Assembly: GCA_019639015.1 (NCBI GenBank)
Contig: JAHBSS010000001.1
Coordinates: forward strand, 73,189-115,586
Source: Cryobacterium sp.
GTDB lineage: Bacteria > Actinomycetota > Actinomycetes > Actinomycetales > Microbacteriaceae
Direction of reading: 5' to 3'
Length of the DNA stretch: 42,398 nt
Below the pieces are notes generated by a model, which worked only from the letters and a program-made list of their open reading frames with translations, made no database searches and was not told where the DNA came from. Below, one piece after another: positions 17,850 to 27,067 of the stretch (position 1 is its first letter; each line of letters opens with the position of its first letter). Position numbers and translations under genes: made by a program.

Positions 17850-19904
17850 GTGCCTTCGTCGCGGAAACCAATGAAGGGCAACGTGAAAGCGTTGCACTTC
17901 ATGCCACATGTTCAGGGCCTGCGCGCGGTGGCCGTGTTGCTTGTGGTGTTGTATCACGTCTGGCCTGGGCGGATTTCAGGTGGCTATGTCGGCGTAGATG
18001 TGTTCTTTGTCATTTCGGGCTTTCTAATCACCGGCCAGCTTTCAAGAGAGCTCGAGAAGACCGGCAAGATCGACTTGCCTTCATTCTGGGCAAAGCGAGT
18101 GCGACGGTTACTTCCTGCCGCAATCACCGTGCTTGTGTTTTGTGCGCTCGCGGTCATGTTTTTGCTGCCGCTTTCAAGTTTGCTCGCCGAAACAAGAGGC
18201 ATTCTAGCCAGCACGTTCTATGTTGAAAACTGGGATCTCGCTCTTGGCGCAGTAGATTATCTCGCTTCGCATGACGCAACAACAGTGCAGCATTATTGGT
18301 CACTTTCGCTCGAAGAACAGTTCTATTTGATTTGGCCGCTACTGTTGTTGGCCGCTACTTGGATTGGCGCAAAGTTTTTTGCCGCGCGTAAGTGGTTACC
18401 GATGGCAAGCCTGGCAGTAATTGTGGTCATCGCCTCACTATTGGCCTCAATTTTCTACACAAACAGTAATCCGGCCGAGGCGTACTTTGTCACTTGGACA
18501 AGGCTTTGGGAGTTCGGCATCGGGGCGATTTTGGCTTTGCTCCCAAGGTTGAGACCGAGGAGCGCTTGGGCATCAAACTTGACCGGATATGCGGGATTGG
18601 CGATGGTGCTCGCTGCCGGTTGGTTCTTCGATCGAGAAACACCGTTCCCCGGATACACAGCTTTGCTACCGGTTGTTGGTGCCGCGCTGGTTATTGCCAG
18701 TGATCGGGCGGAACATTGGTGGGACATCGGCAGGGTACTCGGCGGTCGCCCGCAGCGATTCACCGGCGATATTTCCTACTCGCTCTACCTATGGCACTGG
18801 CCGCTAATCATCATTGCGCCATACGTTCCAGGTTGGGGACTTAGCGGACTGCATCGGATTGCGCTGATTGTCATTTGCTTTGTACTCGCTTGGTTAACGA
18901 AGCGATTTGTAGAAGATCCGTTCCGAACACTCAAAGTTCTAACAAATCGCAAACCCAGATTCAGTTATCTCGGCGCGATTGGGATGATGGGGGTTTCAAG
19001 CCTCGTGGTGGCGGTCGCGTTTTTCGTGGGGCAACCCAAATATGAAGCTCAAGCGGCGGAACTGGCTGCTATCCGTGCGAACCTTCCAGACTGTTTTGGC
19101 GCTCTAGCAACGCAAGGATGTGAGAATCCGCAACTGCTTGGGCAGATCATCCCTAGTCCCGGGTTTGGAAATGCCGATTCCCCGACAGAGGCGCAGTGTC
19201 TTGTCCAGCTCAACGAATCCAGTTTGAAAGTCTGCAAGTTTGGATCAACCGACGCAAGCGCGCCAAGGATTGCTCTAATTGGGGATAGCCACGCCTACCA
19301 ATACATCGACACAATGATCACCTTGGCTACCCAAAATGGATGGGCTCTAACCACTTACCTAAAAGGTGCTTGCCCGTGGACCACAGCTCAAGTTGGAGGG
19401 CCGAGCCCCGCCTTCACAGCCTCATGCAAAACCTGGCGCGAGAATCTTCAAACTGAACTTGCAAACTCGAAACCGTTCGATGTTGTGTTCACTGCGGCGC
19501 TAGCTCACACACCTTATGTGATATCCGCGGGAGACCGTAACGAAGTACTTGCAGAGGGTTTCGCGAACGCGTGGCAGCAGGCGCGAGGCGCAAACATCGT
19601 CACGATTGTTGACAACCCGGACTTTGAGGAAGACCCAAACAAGTGTTTGCGTCTATCAAAACCGGAGCACTGTACGGAACCTAGGACTGCGGTACTCGAC
19701 AAGGTGGACCCACTTAAGATCGCAGCGCAACAAAGCGGTGCTGGGCTGCTCGATTTCAGCGACATCTATTGCGATTCAAACGACTGCTTCAGTGTCATCG
19801 CGAACGCGAACGTGTATCGAGATCAAGATCACTTAACGCGCACGTTTGCGTTGACCCTTGGCCCGGCAATCGAGCAAGAAATCAAAGCAAAACTGGCTAA
19901 GTAA
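17850..19904 (+). CDS. OafA/YrhL-type acyltransferase with SGNH domain
   Basis: 684 residues in two parts. Residues about 15-400 form an acyltransferase-3 membrane domain of some 11 helices: HVQGLRAVAVLLVVLYHVWP, with the active-site His in LYHVWP, then GGYVGVDVFFVISGFLI, HYWSLSLEEQFYLIWP and GDISYSLYLWHWPL. After the last helix the outer part (about 410-684) is an SGNH hydrolase-like domain, with IALIGDSHAY (GDSH block) and, near the end, DQDHLT (the Asp-x-x-His type block). Such proteins move acetyl or other acyl groups across the membrane onto cell-wall sugars or glycolipids; the exact acceptor is unknown. GTG 17850 is taken because of the -10 box; ATG 17871 is possible. The last 8 nt overlap the convergent oxidoreductase gene. 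Confidence 0.92.
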   Translation: MPSSRKPMKGNVKALHFMPHVQGLRAVAVLLVVLYHVWPGRISGGYVGVDVFFVISGFLITGQLSRELEKTGKIDLPSFWAKRVRRLLPAAITVLVFCALAVMFLLPLSSLLAETRGILASTFYVENWDLALGAVDYLASHDATTVQHYWSLSLEEQFYLIWPLLLLAATWIGAKFFAARKWLPMASLAVIVVIASLLASIFYTNSNPAEAYFVTWTRLWEFGIGAILALLPRLRPRSAWASNLTGYAGLAMVLAAGWFFDRETPFPGYTALLPVVGAALVIASDRAEHWWDIGRVLGGRPQRFTGDISYSLYLWHWPLIIIAPYVPGWGLSGLHRIALIVICFVLAWLTKRFVEDPFRTLKVLTNRKPRFSYLGAIGMMGVSSLVVAVAFFVGQPKYEAQAAELAAIRANLPDCFGALATQGCENPQLLGQIIPSPGFGNADSPTEAQCLVQLNESSLKVCKFGSTDASAPRIALIGDSHAYQYIDTMITLATQNGWALTTYLKGACPWTTAQVGGPSPAFTASCKTWRENLQTELANSKPFDVVFTAALAHTPYVISAGDRNEVLAEGFANAWQQARGANIVTIVDNPDFEEDPNKCLRLSKPEHCTEPRTAVLDKVDPLKIAAQQSGAGLLDFSDIYCDSNDCFSVIANANVYRDQDHLTRTFALTLGPAIEQEIKAKLAK

Positions 19905-20886
19905 GCGCGGGGATAACTTCAGTTTCGAGCAAGTCAAGCACGTACGGATCGTAGGCCGCTTCGGGGCAATAAATAATCGCGGTATCCAAACCGGCATCTT
20001 TCAATCGTTGAAGGCCGGCGATCACTTGCGGAACTGTACCGACCCCAACAGTTTCACGATATTCCGAAACATACTTCGCGGCCGATTCGGCACCAACGTA
20101 TGGAGCGATCATCGATTCGATTCTTGAGAGCCGATTTGCAACATCCTCGACTGATTCACCCAAGACGACCTTCACGTTGGTTGACCGGCGAATGGCATCA
20201 AACGGACGATTTAGTTTGACGCAGTGCTCTTGAAGGATCGCACTTTTTGCATTGAATACCTCGATGTCACCGTCAGCGAAGTTTGTACAATTCGCAAACT
20301 GTGCGGCAATTCTCAAAGTAACTTTTTCGCCGCCGCCAGCAATCCAGATTGGAATACCTTCGGGTTGTAACGGTCTAGGTTCAACGATCGCGTTACTAAC
20401 CTGGTAATACTTACCAGTCAAACTTGCTTTGCCTTCGGTCCAAGCATGTTGCATGATTCGAACACCCTCTTCGAGCCGACCGAGTCTCTCACCGGCTGAA
20501 GGGAAGCCGTAACCGTATGCCAACCACTCGTGCTCGTACCAACCGGCACCAATACCCATTTCAACGCGACCATTTGAGATCAGGTCAACCGTTGCGGCGA
20601 CTTTCGCGAGATAAGCGGGGTTTCGATAAGAAATACACGTGCACATTTGCCCAAGTCGCACTCGTTTGGTTGTCGCAGCAAAGGCCGCCATTAGAGTCCA
20701 CGCCTCGTGCGTTGCTTGATCAGTCGCCTCGGGAACGGTGTGAAAATGATCAAACACCCAAATTGACTCCCAAGCGCCAGCATCCGCTCGATTGGCCAAT
20801 TGGTTCATTACCGTCCACTGTTCTTTAGGATCAATTCCGACCAAGTCATGACGCCAGCCTTGCGGAATGAACAGTCCGAACTTCAC
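19897..20886 (-). CDS. LLM-class F420-dependent oxidoreductase
   Basis: 329 residues of the luciferase-like (beta/alpha)8 barrel. Seen: MKFGLFIPQG at the N-terminus, WVFDHFHTVP, LGQMCTCISYRNPAYLAKVAATVDLISNGRVEMGIGAGWYEHEW, the FGYP-like YGYGFPSAGERLGRLEEG, and IPIWIAGGGEKVTLRIAA near the middle. These match actinobacterial enzymes annotated as F420-dependent; the substrate is not predictable. GTG 20886 overlaps the stop codon of the threonine aldolase gene (GTGA), so the pair is translationally coupled. The 3' end overlaps the convergent acyltransferase by 8 nt. Confidence 0.9.
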   Translation of the reverse strand: MKFGLFIPQGWRHDLVGIDPKEQWTVMNQLANRADAGAWESIWVFDHFHTVPEATDQATHEAWTLMAAFAATTKRVRLGQMCTCISYRNPAYLAKVAATVDLISNGRVEMGIGAGWYEHEWLAYGYGFPSAGERLGRLEEGVRIMQHAWTEGKASLTGKYYQVSNAIVEPRPLQPEGIPIWIAGGGEKVTLRIAAQFANCTNFADGDIEVFNAKSAILQEHCVKLNRPFDAIRRSTNVKVVLGESVEDVANRLSRIESMIAPYVGAESAAKYVSEYRETVGVGTVPQVIAGLQRLKDAGLDTAIIYCPEAAYDPYVLDLLETEVIPALT

Positions 20887-21947
20887 GACAACTCCTTTGT
20901 GATGGCTTCAACAAAAGCATCAACATCTGCCTCGGTCGTATCAAAGGAGCACATCCAACGGACTTCTCCTGTTGCCTGGTTCCAGTCATAGAAGCGAAAA
21001 CTGTTTCTAAGTCGATCCGCTACCCCTGGCGGTAGCACCGCGAACAACGCGTTTGATTCGGTGGGTTGCGAAAACGTCAAGCCGTTGATCGTTCCCGACG
21101 CAACTCTGCGATCAAGCTCCGATCGCAACCTATCGGCCATCTGATTCGCGTGAGTCGCCGAGCGCAGCCAAAGGTCACCTTCTAGAAGCGCCAAAAACTG
21201 CGCGGACACGAACCGCATTTTCGATGCAAGTTGCATGTTCAGTTTTCGCAAATAGTTCAGTCCATCTACAGCCTTCGGGTTGATTGCAACTATTGCTTCC
21301 CCGTAGAGCATCCCGTTCTTCGTACCGCCGAGACTTAGGACATCGACTCCCGTTTCATGAGTCAACTCACCTAACCCGACTCCGAGCCTGGCTGCTGCGT
21401 TGGCGATCCTTGCGCCATCCACGTGGACCGTCATACCTTTCGAATGCGCGTGGTCGGTAATAGCTTTCAATTCTGCAAGCGAATAGCAAGTACCAAGCTC
21501 AGTAGTTTGCGTGATACTCACTGCGAGAGGTTGAGCCCGATGTTCATCTCCCCAACCCCAAGCCTCACGATCAATGAGTTCGGGAGTGAGTTTGCCGTCG
21601 GGAGTCGCGACCGTCAACAACTTCAATCCGCTCACTCTTTCGGGTGCAGCGTTCTCATCGGTGTGAATGTGCGCGTTGGCACCAGCAATCACAGCCCCCC
21701 AACGCGGCAACATTGCAGTCAGTCCCGTGACATTTGCGCCCGTGCCATTGAAGACCGGAAAAATCTCCGATTGATTTCCGAAGATTTGTTTTGAAAGCAC
21801 CCCAAGTCGGGCTGTGTATTCGTCACCACCGTAAGCAATTTGGTGGCCTTCGTTGGCTTGCGCTATCGCCTCAAGCACTTCAGGGTGGGCACCGGCGTAG
21901 TTGTCACTTGCGAATCCGCGCAAGTTTGGGTCATGAAGTCGAGTCAC
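20883..21947 (-). CDS. Low-specificity L-threonine aldolase
   Basis: 354 residues, a PLP enzyme of fold type I that splits threonine or allo-threonine into glycine and acetaldehyde. The N-terminal FASDNYAGAHPEVLEAI and AYGGDEYTARL are characteristic; THVDGARIANAAA-type text appears as TVHVDGARIANAAARLG, and SLGGTKNGMLYGE carries the PLP lysine. GTG 21947 is preferred because GAGAAT (21959-21954) sits 6 nt upstream as a weak -10 box; a TTG at 21968 adds seven residues. It is first of a two-gene unit with the F420-type oxidoreductase, and 37 nt downstream of the ABC exporter genes. Confidence 0.9.
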   Translation of the reverse strand: MTRLHDPNLRGFASDNYAGAHPEVLEAIAQANEGHQIAYGGDEYTARLGVLSKQIFGNQSEIFPVFNGTGANVTGLTAMLPRWGAVIAGANAHIHTDENAAPERVSGLKLLTVATPDGKLTPELIDREAWGWGDEHRAQPLAVSITQTTELGTCYSLAELKAITDHAHSKGMTVHVDGARIANAAARLGVGLGELTHETGVDVLSLGGTKNGMLYGEAIVAINPKAVDGLNYLRKLNMQLASKMRFVSAQFLALLEGDLWLRSATHANQMADRLRSELDRRVASGTINGLTFSQPTESNALFAVLPPGVADRLRNSFRFYDWNQATGEVRWMCSFDTTEADVDAFVEAITKELS

Positions 21948-21984
21948 TGGCCTATTCTCGCACTCCAAGACTTTTCCGAAGCAA

Positions 21985-23076
21985 TCAGGCTCTTCCAGTC
22001 AGCGCTTCGGCAAGTTTCATTCGGCCACCCGTACGAAGAAGCGCCCTGGAGTAAATCTTTGCGCCGATCACAATCACGACACTCGTCGTCACGAGCAGAA
22101 TCACCAAAGAAAGCAAAGGCTCCCACCACGCGGCTGTCCCGAGGAAGATTCTCATTGGCATCCCGACCGGAGCAGAGAACGGAATGTACGACATGATTGA
22201 AAGCACTAGCGGATTGCTGTTGAAGGTGATCACCAATATGTATGGCAACATCACGAGAAGCATCACCGGAGATGTGGCGCTACCGACATCCTCTTGTCGA
22301 GAAACCAATGATGCAGCTGCTGCATAAAGTGCCGCAAGCATTACGAATCCGAATACAAAAAACACCACGAACCACGCGATTGATGGCCCAAACTGTGTGA
22401 GCAATTTTGATTGCCCAGTCGCAATAAATCCGACAGACGCCAGCACGGCAATCGCCGCAATCTGGGCAAACGCCAAAATGCTATTTCCAACTACTTTTCC
22501 GGTAAGCAGTACGCGCACCGGAATTGCAGCAATCAGGATCTCAACTATTCGAGTCTGCTTTTCTTCCACAACACTTTGAGCAATTGTTGTGCCAAATGTC
22601 ATCGCCGAAATGAAAAACACAAGCCCGAATGCAATTGCGGCAAAGTAAATAAGCAGCGAGTCAACCTTGAGCGGGTGAAGCACTTCGACTTCCGGGTAGA
22701 CGCTCAATTGTGCCAGGAGGGACTGCGGCGTTGAGTCCTTTGAAACGAGTTTGAAGCCAATCCCTTTGCCTTCAGTCGGGATCAACGCAGCCTCAACTTT
22801 GCCGTTTTCAACGAGATCGGTTGCCGCGGATTCTGTTTCAACTGGTGTGACTTCGAGATTGTCAAAACTTTCAGCTATCGAAACAGCGCTACCCAGTGCT
22901 GCAACTTTCGTCTTTTCAGGATTCGCGCTAAGAATCCCACCAGCGATCACTGACGCTAAGACAGAGAGCATAAGAATTGCAGTCGAAATCAGAAACGCTT
23001 TGCTACGCAATTTCGCTCTAATTTCACGAACTGCCACCAAGAAGATTCCTTGAATTGGACTTAACACCTCGCTCAT
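21985..23076 (-). CDS. ABC-2 type transporter permease (NatB-like)
   Basis: 363 residues. One N-terminal helix (KAFLISTAILMLSVLASVIAGG) is followed by an extracytoplasmic domain of about 110 residues and then five C-terminal helices. The conserved cytoplasmic segment VVEEKQTRIVEILIAAIPVRVLLTGKVVGN is the ABC-2 permease signature of NatB/YhaP proteins. These work with a dedicated ATPase to export ions, lipids or drugs; the substrate is open. ATG 23076 overlaps the stop codon of the ATPase gene (ATGA), giving obligate coupling. Confidence 0.92.
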   Translation of the reverse strand: MSEVLSPIQGIFLVAVREIRAKLRSKAFLISTAILMLSVLASVIAGGILSANPEKTKVAALGSAVSIAESFDNLEVTPVETESAATDLVENGKVEAALIPTEGKGIGFKLVSKDSTPQSLLAQLSVYPEVEVLHPLKVDSLLIYFAAIAFGLVFFISAMTFGTTIAQSVVEEKQTRIVEILIAAIPVRVLLTGKVVGNSILAFAQIAAIAVLASVGFIATGQSKLLTQFGPSIAWFVVFFVFGFVMLAALYAAAASLVSRQEDVGSATSPVMLLVMLPYILVITFNSNPLVLSIMSYIPFSAPVGMPMRIFLGTAAWWEPLLSLVILLVTTSVVIVIGAKIYSRALLRTGGRMKLAEALTGRA

Positions 23077-23954
23077 CCGATCACTTCCTTGAAAATCTCG
23101 GAAAGCGTTGGGCGCTTTGGCGCGAATTTAGTTACCGATCCTTTGCTCAACGCAAGCCGCAACACTTCTTGGGCGCTTTCTTGATCAGCGTTGAACGCAG
23201 CTCTCGTTCCCTCGCTTTTGGTTACTGTCACACCTTTCATCTTGTTCAGCCAGTCGAGTTCTTTCTCCGTTTCGATTTCAAAACTAGAGGTGCCAAATTC
23301 TGCTTGAAGAGCCTGTTTAGTTCCCGCAGCTCGGATGCTGCCGTCCGCGATAACTACAAGGTCATCGCAAAGCCGTTCGACGACATCGAGTTGGTGAGAT
23401 GAGAACAACACGGGTGCACCGGTAGAAGCTTTGCGTTTCAGCACGCCTTGGACGCTATCGACAGCCAACGGATCTAGACCAGAGAATGGTTCATCCAACA
23501 CAAGAATCTCGGGGTCATGAACCAGAGATGCTGCGATTTGTGCCCGCTGTTGATTGCCGAGAGAAAGCGTTTCAATTTGGGAGTTTGCTTTTCCCTCGAG
23601 TCCAAGCTCTTGAATAAGCAAGTCAGAGTTGCTTCTTGCGCGAGAAGGGTTCAAACCGTGCAACCTGGCCAAATACACCAATTGCTCGGCTACCTTCATT
23701 TTCGGATAGAGCCCACGCTCCTCCGGCATGTATCCGATTCGCGATCTAACTGAACCGTCAACTGGAGCGCCTTGGTAGGTTACTCTCCCTGAATCAGCCG
23801 ACAGGACGCCAAGGATAATTCGCATTGTTGTGGTTTTGCCGGCTCCGTTAGCCCCGACAAATCCGGTGAGTCTTCCCGAGTCAACTTTGAAACTCACGTC
23901 GTTCAACACTGCTTTCTGGCCGAACGAACGATTGACTTTGACTAACTCGAGCAC
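23073..23954 (-). CDS. ABC transporter ATP-binding protein (NatA-like)
   Basis: 293 residues. Walker A is GANGAGKTTTMRI at about 33-45, followed by the Q-loop region IGYMPEERGLYPKMKV, the signature LSLGNQQRAQIAASL, Walker B ILVLDEPFSGLDP and the switch His in FSSHQLD. YMPEERGLYPKM is the hallmark of NatA/YhaQ-type exporters. The signature has LSLGNQQR in place of the standard LSGGQ, as is common in this subfamily. About 75 C-terminal residues form an accessory domain. GTG 23954 is fixed by a TAGGGT box 6 nt upstream that overlaps the stop codon of the preceding gene, so the exporter has its own internal promoter. Confidence 0.94.
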   Translation of the reverse strand: MLELVKVNRSFGQKAVLNDVSFKVDSGRLTGFVGANGAGKTTTMRIILGVLSADSGRVTYQGAPVDGSVRSRIGYMPEERGLYPKMKVAEQLVYLARLHGLNPSRARSNSDLLIQELGLEGKANSQIETLSLGNQQRAQIAASLVHDPEILVLDEPFSGLDPLAVDSVQGVLKRKASTGAPVLFSSHQLDVVERLCDDLVVIADGSIRAAGTKQALQAEFGTSSFEIETEKELDWLNKMKGVTVTKSEGTRAAFNADQESAQEVLRLALSKGSVTKFAPKRPTLSEIFKEVIG

Positions 23955-23960
23955 CCTCCA

Positions 23961-23966
23961 ACCCTA
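23961..23966 (-). promoter_or_regulatory. Leaderless -10 box of the ABC ATPase, overlapping an upstream stop codon
   Basis: On the minus strand TAGGGT (23966-23961) ends 6 nt before GTG 23954. Its first three bases are the TAG stop codon of the DUF6421-like gene, so one triplet serves as both stop and promoter element. Confidence 0.55.
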
Positions 23967-25364
23967 ACGACTATCACCTGTTATTCCCGAGGTGGATTCG
24001 ATAACCGTTGCCATTTTGCGCGAAAGTGCCTCATAGAACATTGATAACGGGAACTCGTCATCCATGACCAAGTCTGTTAGGTCCCGAGGTAAACCTTCCA
24101 GCGGCAAAGCCTTTGAGGCCCATTTTGAAGCCGGATGAGGTGTCAGAGTTGCCGAAATCAACTCATGTGCTGCGAGCCAGTGGGCCACTTTCGGCCGATC
24201 GATCGATCGCCAATACAAGTCGCCGATTTGCGCTCCGAGTGCGTTGACAACATCTGGAACGTCATCCCAATCGATGCTCAGGGTTGTGTCGGTCCAGTGA
24301 AGAACATGGTGCTGGTGAAGCCACGCGAACAGTAGCTGACCGCCAAGCCCGTCGTAATTGCGAACCCGGGAACCAGTCAGCGCGAAACGGAAAATCCGAT
24401 CAAACAACACCGCGTATTGCACCAACTTTGCGTGCTTTCGTGTTACCTCGTCGGTATCATCGGCGCGAGTCAAACGTACCGCCTCGTGAAATGCGGTCAG
24501 ATCGCAACGAAGTTCTTCTAGAGAGTAAAGAAAGTAAGGCATCCGCTGCTTGATCATGAACGGGTCGAACGGAAGATCGCCCCGCATGTGCGTGCGGTCG
24601 TGAATCAGATCCCACATTACGAAAGTTTGCTCTGCGAGGTCTTGGCTTTCCAGGAGTTCTTTCGCGTCATCCGGAAGTTGCAGGCCGGTGATCTCAGCCG
24701 CGGATTTCACCACTCGACGGAACCTAGCGGCCTCACGATCGGCGAAGATTGCACCCCAAGTGAATTTAGGTGTTTGACGTACCGCAACAGTTTCCGGGAA
24801 TAGCACGGCAGAGTTCGTATCGTAACCGGATGTGAAGTCCAGGAATTTGATCGGCACGAACATCTTGTTGGAATATTCACCGGCTTCGAGTGCGGCAACA
24901 AACTCGGGCCAAATAACTTGAATCAATACCGCTTGAACCAGGCGATCCGTGCTGCCGTTTTGGGTGTACATGGGAAACACAACAAGGTGGCGGATCCCGT
25001 TCTGGCGAAGCAATTCAGGTCGAAACGCTACGAGACTGTCGTGAAAATCTGGTACGCCGAAATCTTGAGACTGCCATGCGCGAAAGTCGCTCACCAACAG
25101 ATCGAGATATTCGCGATCGTGCTCAAAGTTCACCGAAAGCGCTTCAATCGAGTTGACGATCGTCCCTACCAATTCGCGGGCAAGTTTGTGATCAGCGTTC
25201 TTTGGGATGCTTCCATCTTGCGTTTGCAGAGGTTGAATCTGAGCGACCGCAGTCTTTAGGGAAAGCCAATTTGGGTCGCCAGCCAATTCGTCGAAGTGTG
25301 AAGGTGACTTATCCAGTGTTGCTGAGCCAGCGGTCTCTGGAGCACTGGTCATAGAGTTAGCCAT
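23964..25364 (-). CDS. DUF6421-like conserved actinobacterial protein
   Basis: 466 residues, soluble, with no signal peptide. It resembles the DUF6421 family conserved in actinobacteria (from memory, not searched), for which I know no function. The best landmark is MWDLIHDRTHMRGDLPFDPF with the following MIKQRMPYFLYSLEELRCDL, a conserved His/Asp-rich helix pair that could bind metal. Another is LLFAWLHQHHVLHWTDT, with a further His cluster. Two such clusters suggest an enzyme with a metal-dependent site. The ATG has a ribosome site GAAGGAATC 3 nt upstream, unlike the leaderless neighbours. The stop overlaps the -10 box of the ABC exporter. Confidence 0.75.
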   Translation of the reverse strand: MANSMTSAPETAGSATLDKSPSHFDELAGDPNWLSLKTAVAQIQPLQTQDGSIPKNADHKLARELVGTIVNSIEALSVNFEHDREYLDLLVSDFRAWQSQDFGVPDFHDSLVAFRPELLRQNGIRHLVVFPMYTQNGSTDRLVQAVLIQVIWPEFVAALEAGEYSNKMFVPIKFLDFTSGYDTNSAVLFPETVAVRQTPKFTWGAIFADREAARFRRVVKSAAEITGLQLPDDAKELLESQDLAEQTFVMWDLIHDRTHMRGDLPFDPFMIKQRMPYFLYSLEELRCDLTAFHEAVRLTRADDTDEVTRKHAKLVQYAVLFDRIFRFALTGSRVRNYDGLGGQLLFAWLHQHHVLHWTDTTLSIDWDDVPDVVNALGAQIGDLYWRSIDRPKVAHWLAAHELISATLTPHPASKWASKALPLEGLPRDLTDLVMDDEFPLSMFYEALSRKMATVIESTSGITGDSR

Positions 25365-25489
25365 CTTGATTCCTTCACGTCGAACGACACAACAGATTCA
25401 AGGCTAACTAGAACGGTTTCGGTTTTGGTTGCGTACGCTTGCGAGAACTTGCGTCGTGTGTTGTGCGGTGCAACTTTCCGAACCAGTGG

Positions 25490-25514
25490 CGGCAGAATCT
25501 TCAAAACACTGCCG
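25490..25514 (-). terminator. Candidate hairpin after the GntR gene
   Basis: CGGCAG and CTGCCG form a perfect 6-bp stem with a 13-nt loop, two bases after the gntR stop codon on the minus strand. No T-tract follows, so it may only stabilise the transcript end or need Rho. Confidence 0.35.
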
Positions 25515-25516
25515 TG

Positions 25517-26191
25517 TTAGCTCACTGGAATGCGAATCTTCCCGATGAGGCGAACCGCGTTCAACGCTTCTTTTGCGTTCTGTTCTCTCAATGATTTGAG
25601 GAGTGCAATTTGCGCTTGACCTAGAAGTTCAAAGTCAATTTGGCTCGGAAGGTGAAGGCTACCAAGTCGGATTCGGTACACAACTGAGGTGAGCGCTCGA
25701 ACAAGTGTCTCGTTCTTTGAAGCGGTCATTGGTCTTGCAAAGAAGGCAAAGTTTGCTGTGGCGACTGCCCTCATATCGTTTGCTTTGACCCCCTTATCGA
25801 ATTCTTCGTTGTCAGCTGCCATTTGATTCAAAACGTCAGCACTAAGACCAATTGTCACTTCAGCGATTAGTGCCTTGTACAGGGCTAGCCAAACAACCAT
25901 CGCCTCAACGGTTTCGTCTGGACTAACAACCGCGACTCTCGTGAATCGGCTTGCCGAAGCTTCGATGAGTCCGATTTCTCGGAGTCGTTGTAACGCTTCC
26001 CTAACTGGGGTGCGAGACACTCCAAACTCGGTAGCTAACGCGATGTCGCTAATGCGTTCTCCAGGTTCAAGCTGGCCGACGTTTATGGCATCCAAAATCC
26101 GATCGAATACGGTTGTGACAACACGGCTCGTCACAAACCTTAATTCCTTCTCAAGGTTCATCGATGGTCGCGCAGAAAACAGTTGGGCCAC
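25517..26191 (-). CDS. GntR-family transcriptional regulator (FadR/FCD type)
   Basis: 224 residues. The winged helix is at about 20-85: FDRILDAINVGQLEPGERIS, then LATEFGVSRTPVREALQRLREIGLIE, the exact GntR recognition-helix motif (SRTPVREAL), and the wing. The C-terminal 130 residues are all helical and fit an FCD-type ligand domain. These repressors sense organic acids or sugars and usually control a neighbouring pathway. Here the neighbours (xth upstream; the DUF6421-like gene downstream) give no clue. GTG 26191 is taken because TATTAT (26205-26200) lies 8 nt upstream; ATG 26161 is the other option and would lose ten residues. Confidence 0.88.
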   Translation of the reverse strand: MAQLFSARPSMNLEKELRFVTSRVVTTVFDRILDAINVGQLEPGERISDIALATEFGVSRTPVREALQRLREIGLIEASASRFTRVAVVSPDETVEAMVVWLALYKALIAEVTIGLSADVLNQMAADNEEFDKGVKANDMRAVATANFAFFARPMTASKNETLVRALTSVVYRIRLGSLHLPSQIDFELLGQAQIALLKSLREQNAKEALNAVRLIGKIRIPVS

Positions 26192-26199
26192 AATCTCTA

Positions 26200-26205
26200 A
26201 TAATA
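26200..26205 (-). promoter_or_regulatory. -10 box of the GntR gene
   Basis: TATTAT on the minus strand ends 8 nt before GTG 26191 and lies in the 33-nt gap after the xth stop codon. A start at or near the GTG would make the mRNA leaderless. Confidence 0.4.
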
Positions 26206-26224
26206 GGTACCCTAAACAACGTTG

Positions 26225-27061
26225 CTAGAAGATCATCGGTCTATCGAGTTCGGCTTCGCCCGTATCAATGTCGATGCTCACCGGTACGTGATCGCTTGGG
26301 GCGTCGCCTTTGCGTTCGTCCCGATGTATCTTCGCGTCAATGCAAATATCGGCTAACGCTTTCGACCCGAGAATGAAATCAATTCTCATGCCTTCATTTT
26401 TCGGAAACTTCAATTGCTTGTAATCCCAATAGGTGTAGCCGGTCGGAACAAAACTTCGAACCACGTCAACCATCCCAATGTCTAGAAACTCGTGGAATGC
26501 GGCTCGTTCCTTTGGGGAGATGTGTGTTGACTCGCCTTGGATGAAACTCGGGTCTCCCATGTCAGCGTCTGACGGTGCAATATTCCAATCGCCCATGAGA
26601 GCCAAAATCTGGTCTGGGGATTCGTTCAACCATTTGGAGGTTTGACTGGCCAACTGATCCAACCAATTCAACTTGTATGCCATGTGCGGGTCGTCCAGGC
26701 CCCGGCCATTTGGAACATAGAGACTCCAAAGCCGAATCCCTTCAACCGTGACTGCAAGAGCACGCGCTTCAAGTGGTGCCTCCGAACCTTCGAAACCCTT
26801 CTTGAAACCTGGTTGCCCTGTGAAGTTAGTTTCGACGTCCGTCATGGGAACTCGACTTGCGAACGCAACTCCATTCCACTGGTCTAATCCGTGTGCAACT
26901 ACTTCATAACCCGCTGCTTCGAATGCTTCCACCGGGAACTGTTCTGGCTTGCACTTTATTTCTTGCATTCCAAGCACATCGACGTCCTCACTGACTAACC
27001 AATCAACGACGCGAGCGAAGCGAGAACGAATTGAGTTCACATTCCATGTGGCGATGCGCAT
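26225..27061 (-). CDS. xth: Exodeoxyribonuclease III / AP endonuclease
   Basis: 278 residues of the exonuclease-endonuclease-phosphatase fold. It cuts DNA at abasic sites during base-excision repair and has 3'-to-5' exonuclease activity. Active-site elements in order: RIATWNVNSIRSR (Asn), LGMQEIKCK (metal-binding Glu), LWSLYVPNGR, LMGDWNIAPSDAD (Asp/Asn pair), YTYWDYK, MRIDFILGS and the closing SDHVPVSID (Asp-His). All key residues are present. ATG 27061 is set by TAGCGT (27073-27068), 6 nt upstream. It is divergent from pyrE. Confidence 0.96.
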   Translation of the reverse strand: MRIATWNVNSIRSRFARVVDWLVSEDVDVLGMQEIKCKPEQFPVEAFEAAGYEVVAHGLDQWNGVAFASRVPMTDVETNFTGQPGFKKGFEGSEAPLEARALAVTVEGIRLWSLYVPNGRGLDDPHMAYKLNWLDQLASQTSKWLNESPDQILALMGDWNIAPSDADMGDPSFIQGESTHISPKERAAFHEFLDIGMVDVVRSFVPTGYTYWDYKQLKFPKNEGMRIDFILGSKALADICIDAKIHRDERKGDAPSDHVPVSIDIDTGEAELDRPMIF

Positions 27062-27067
27062 GGCTAA

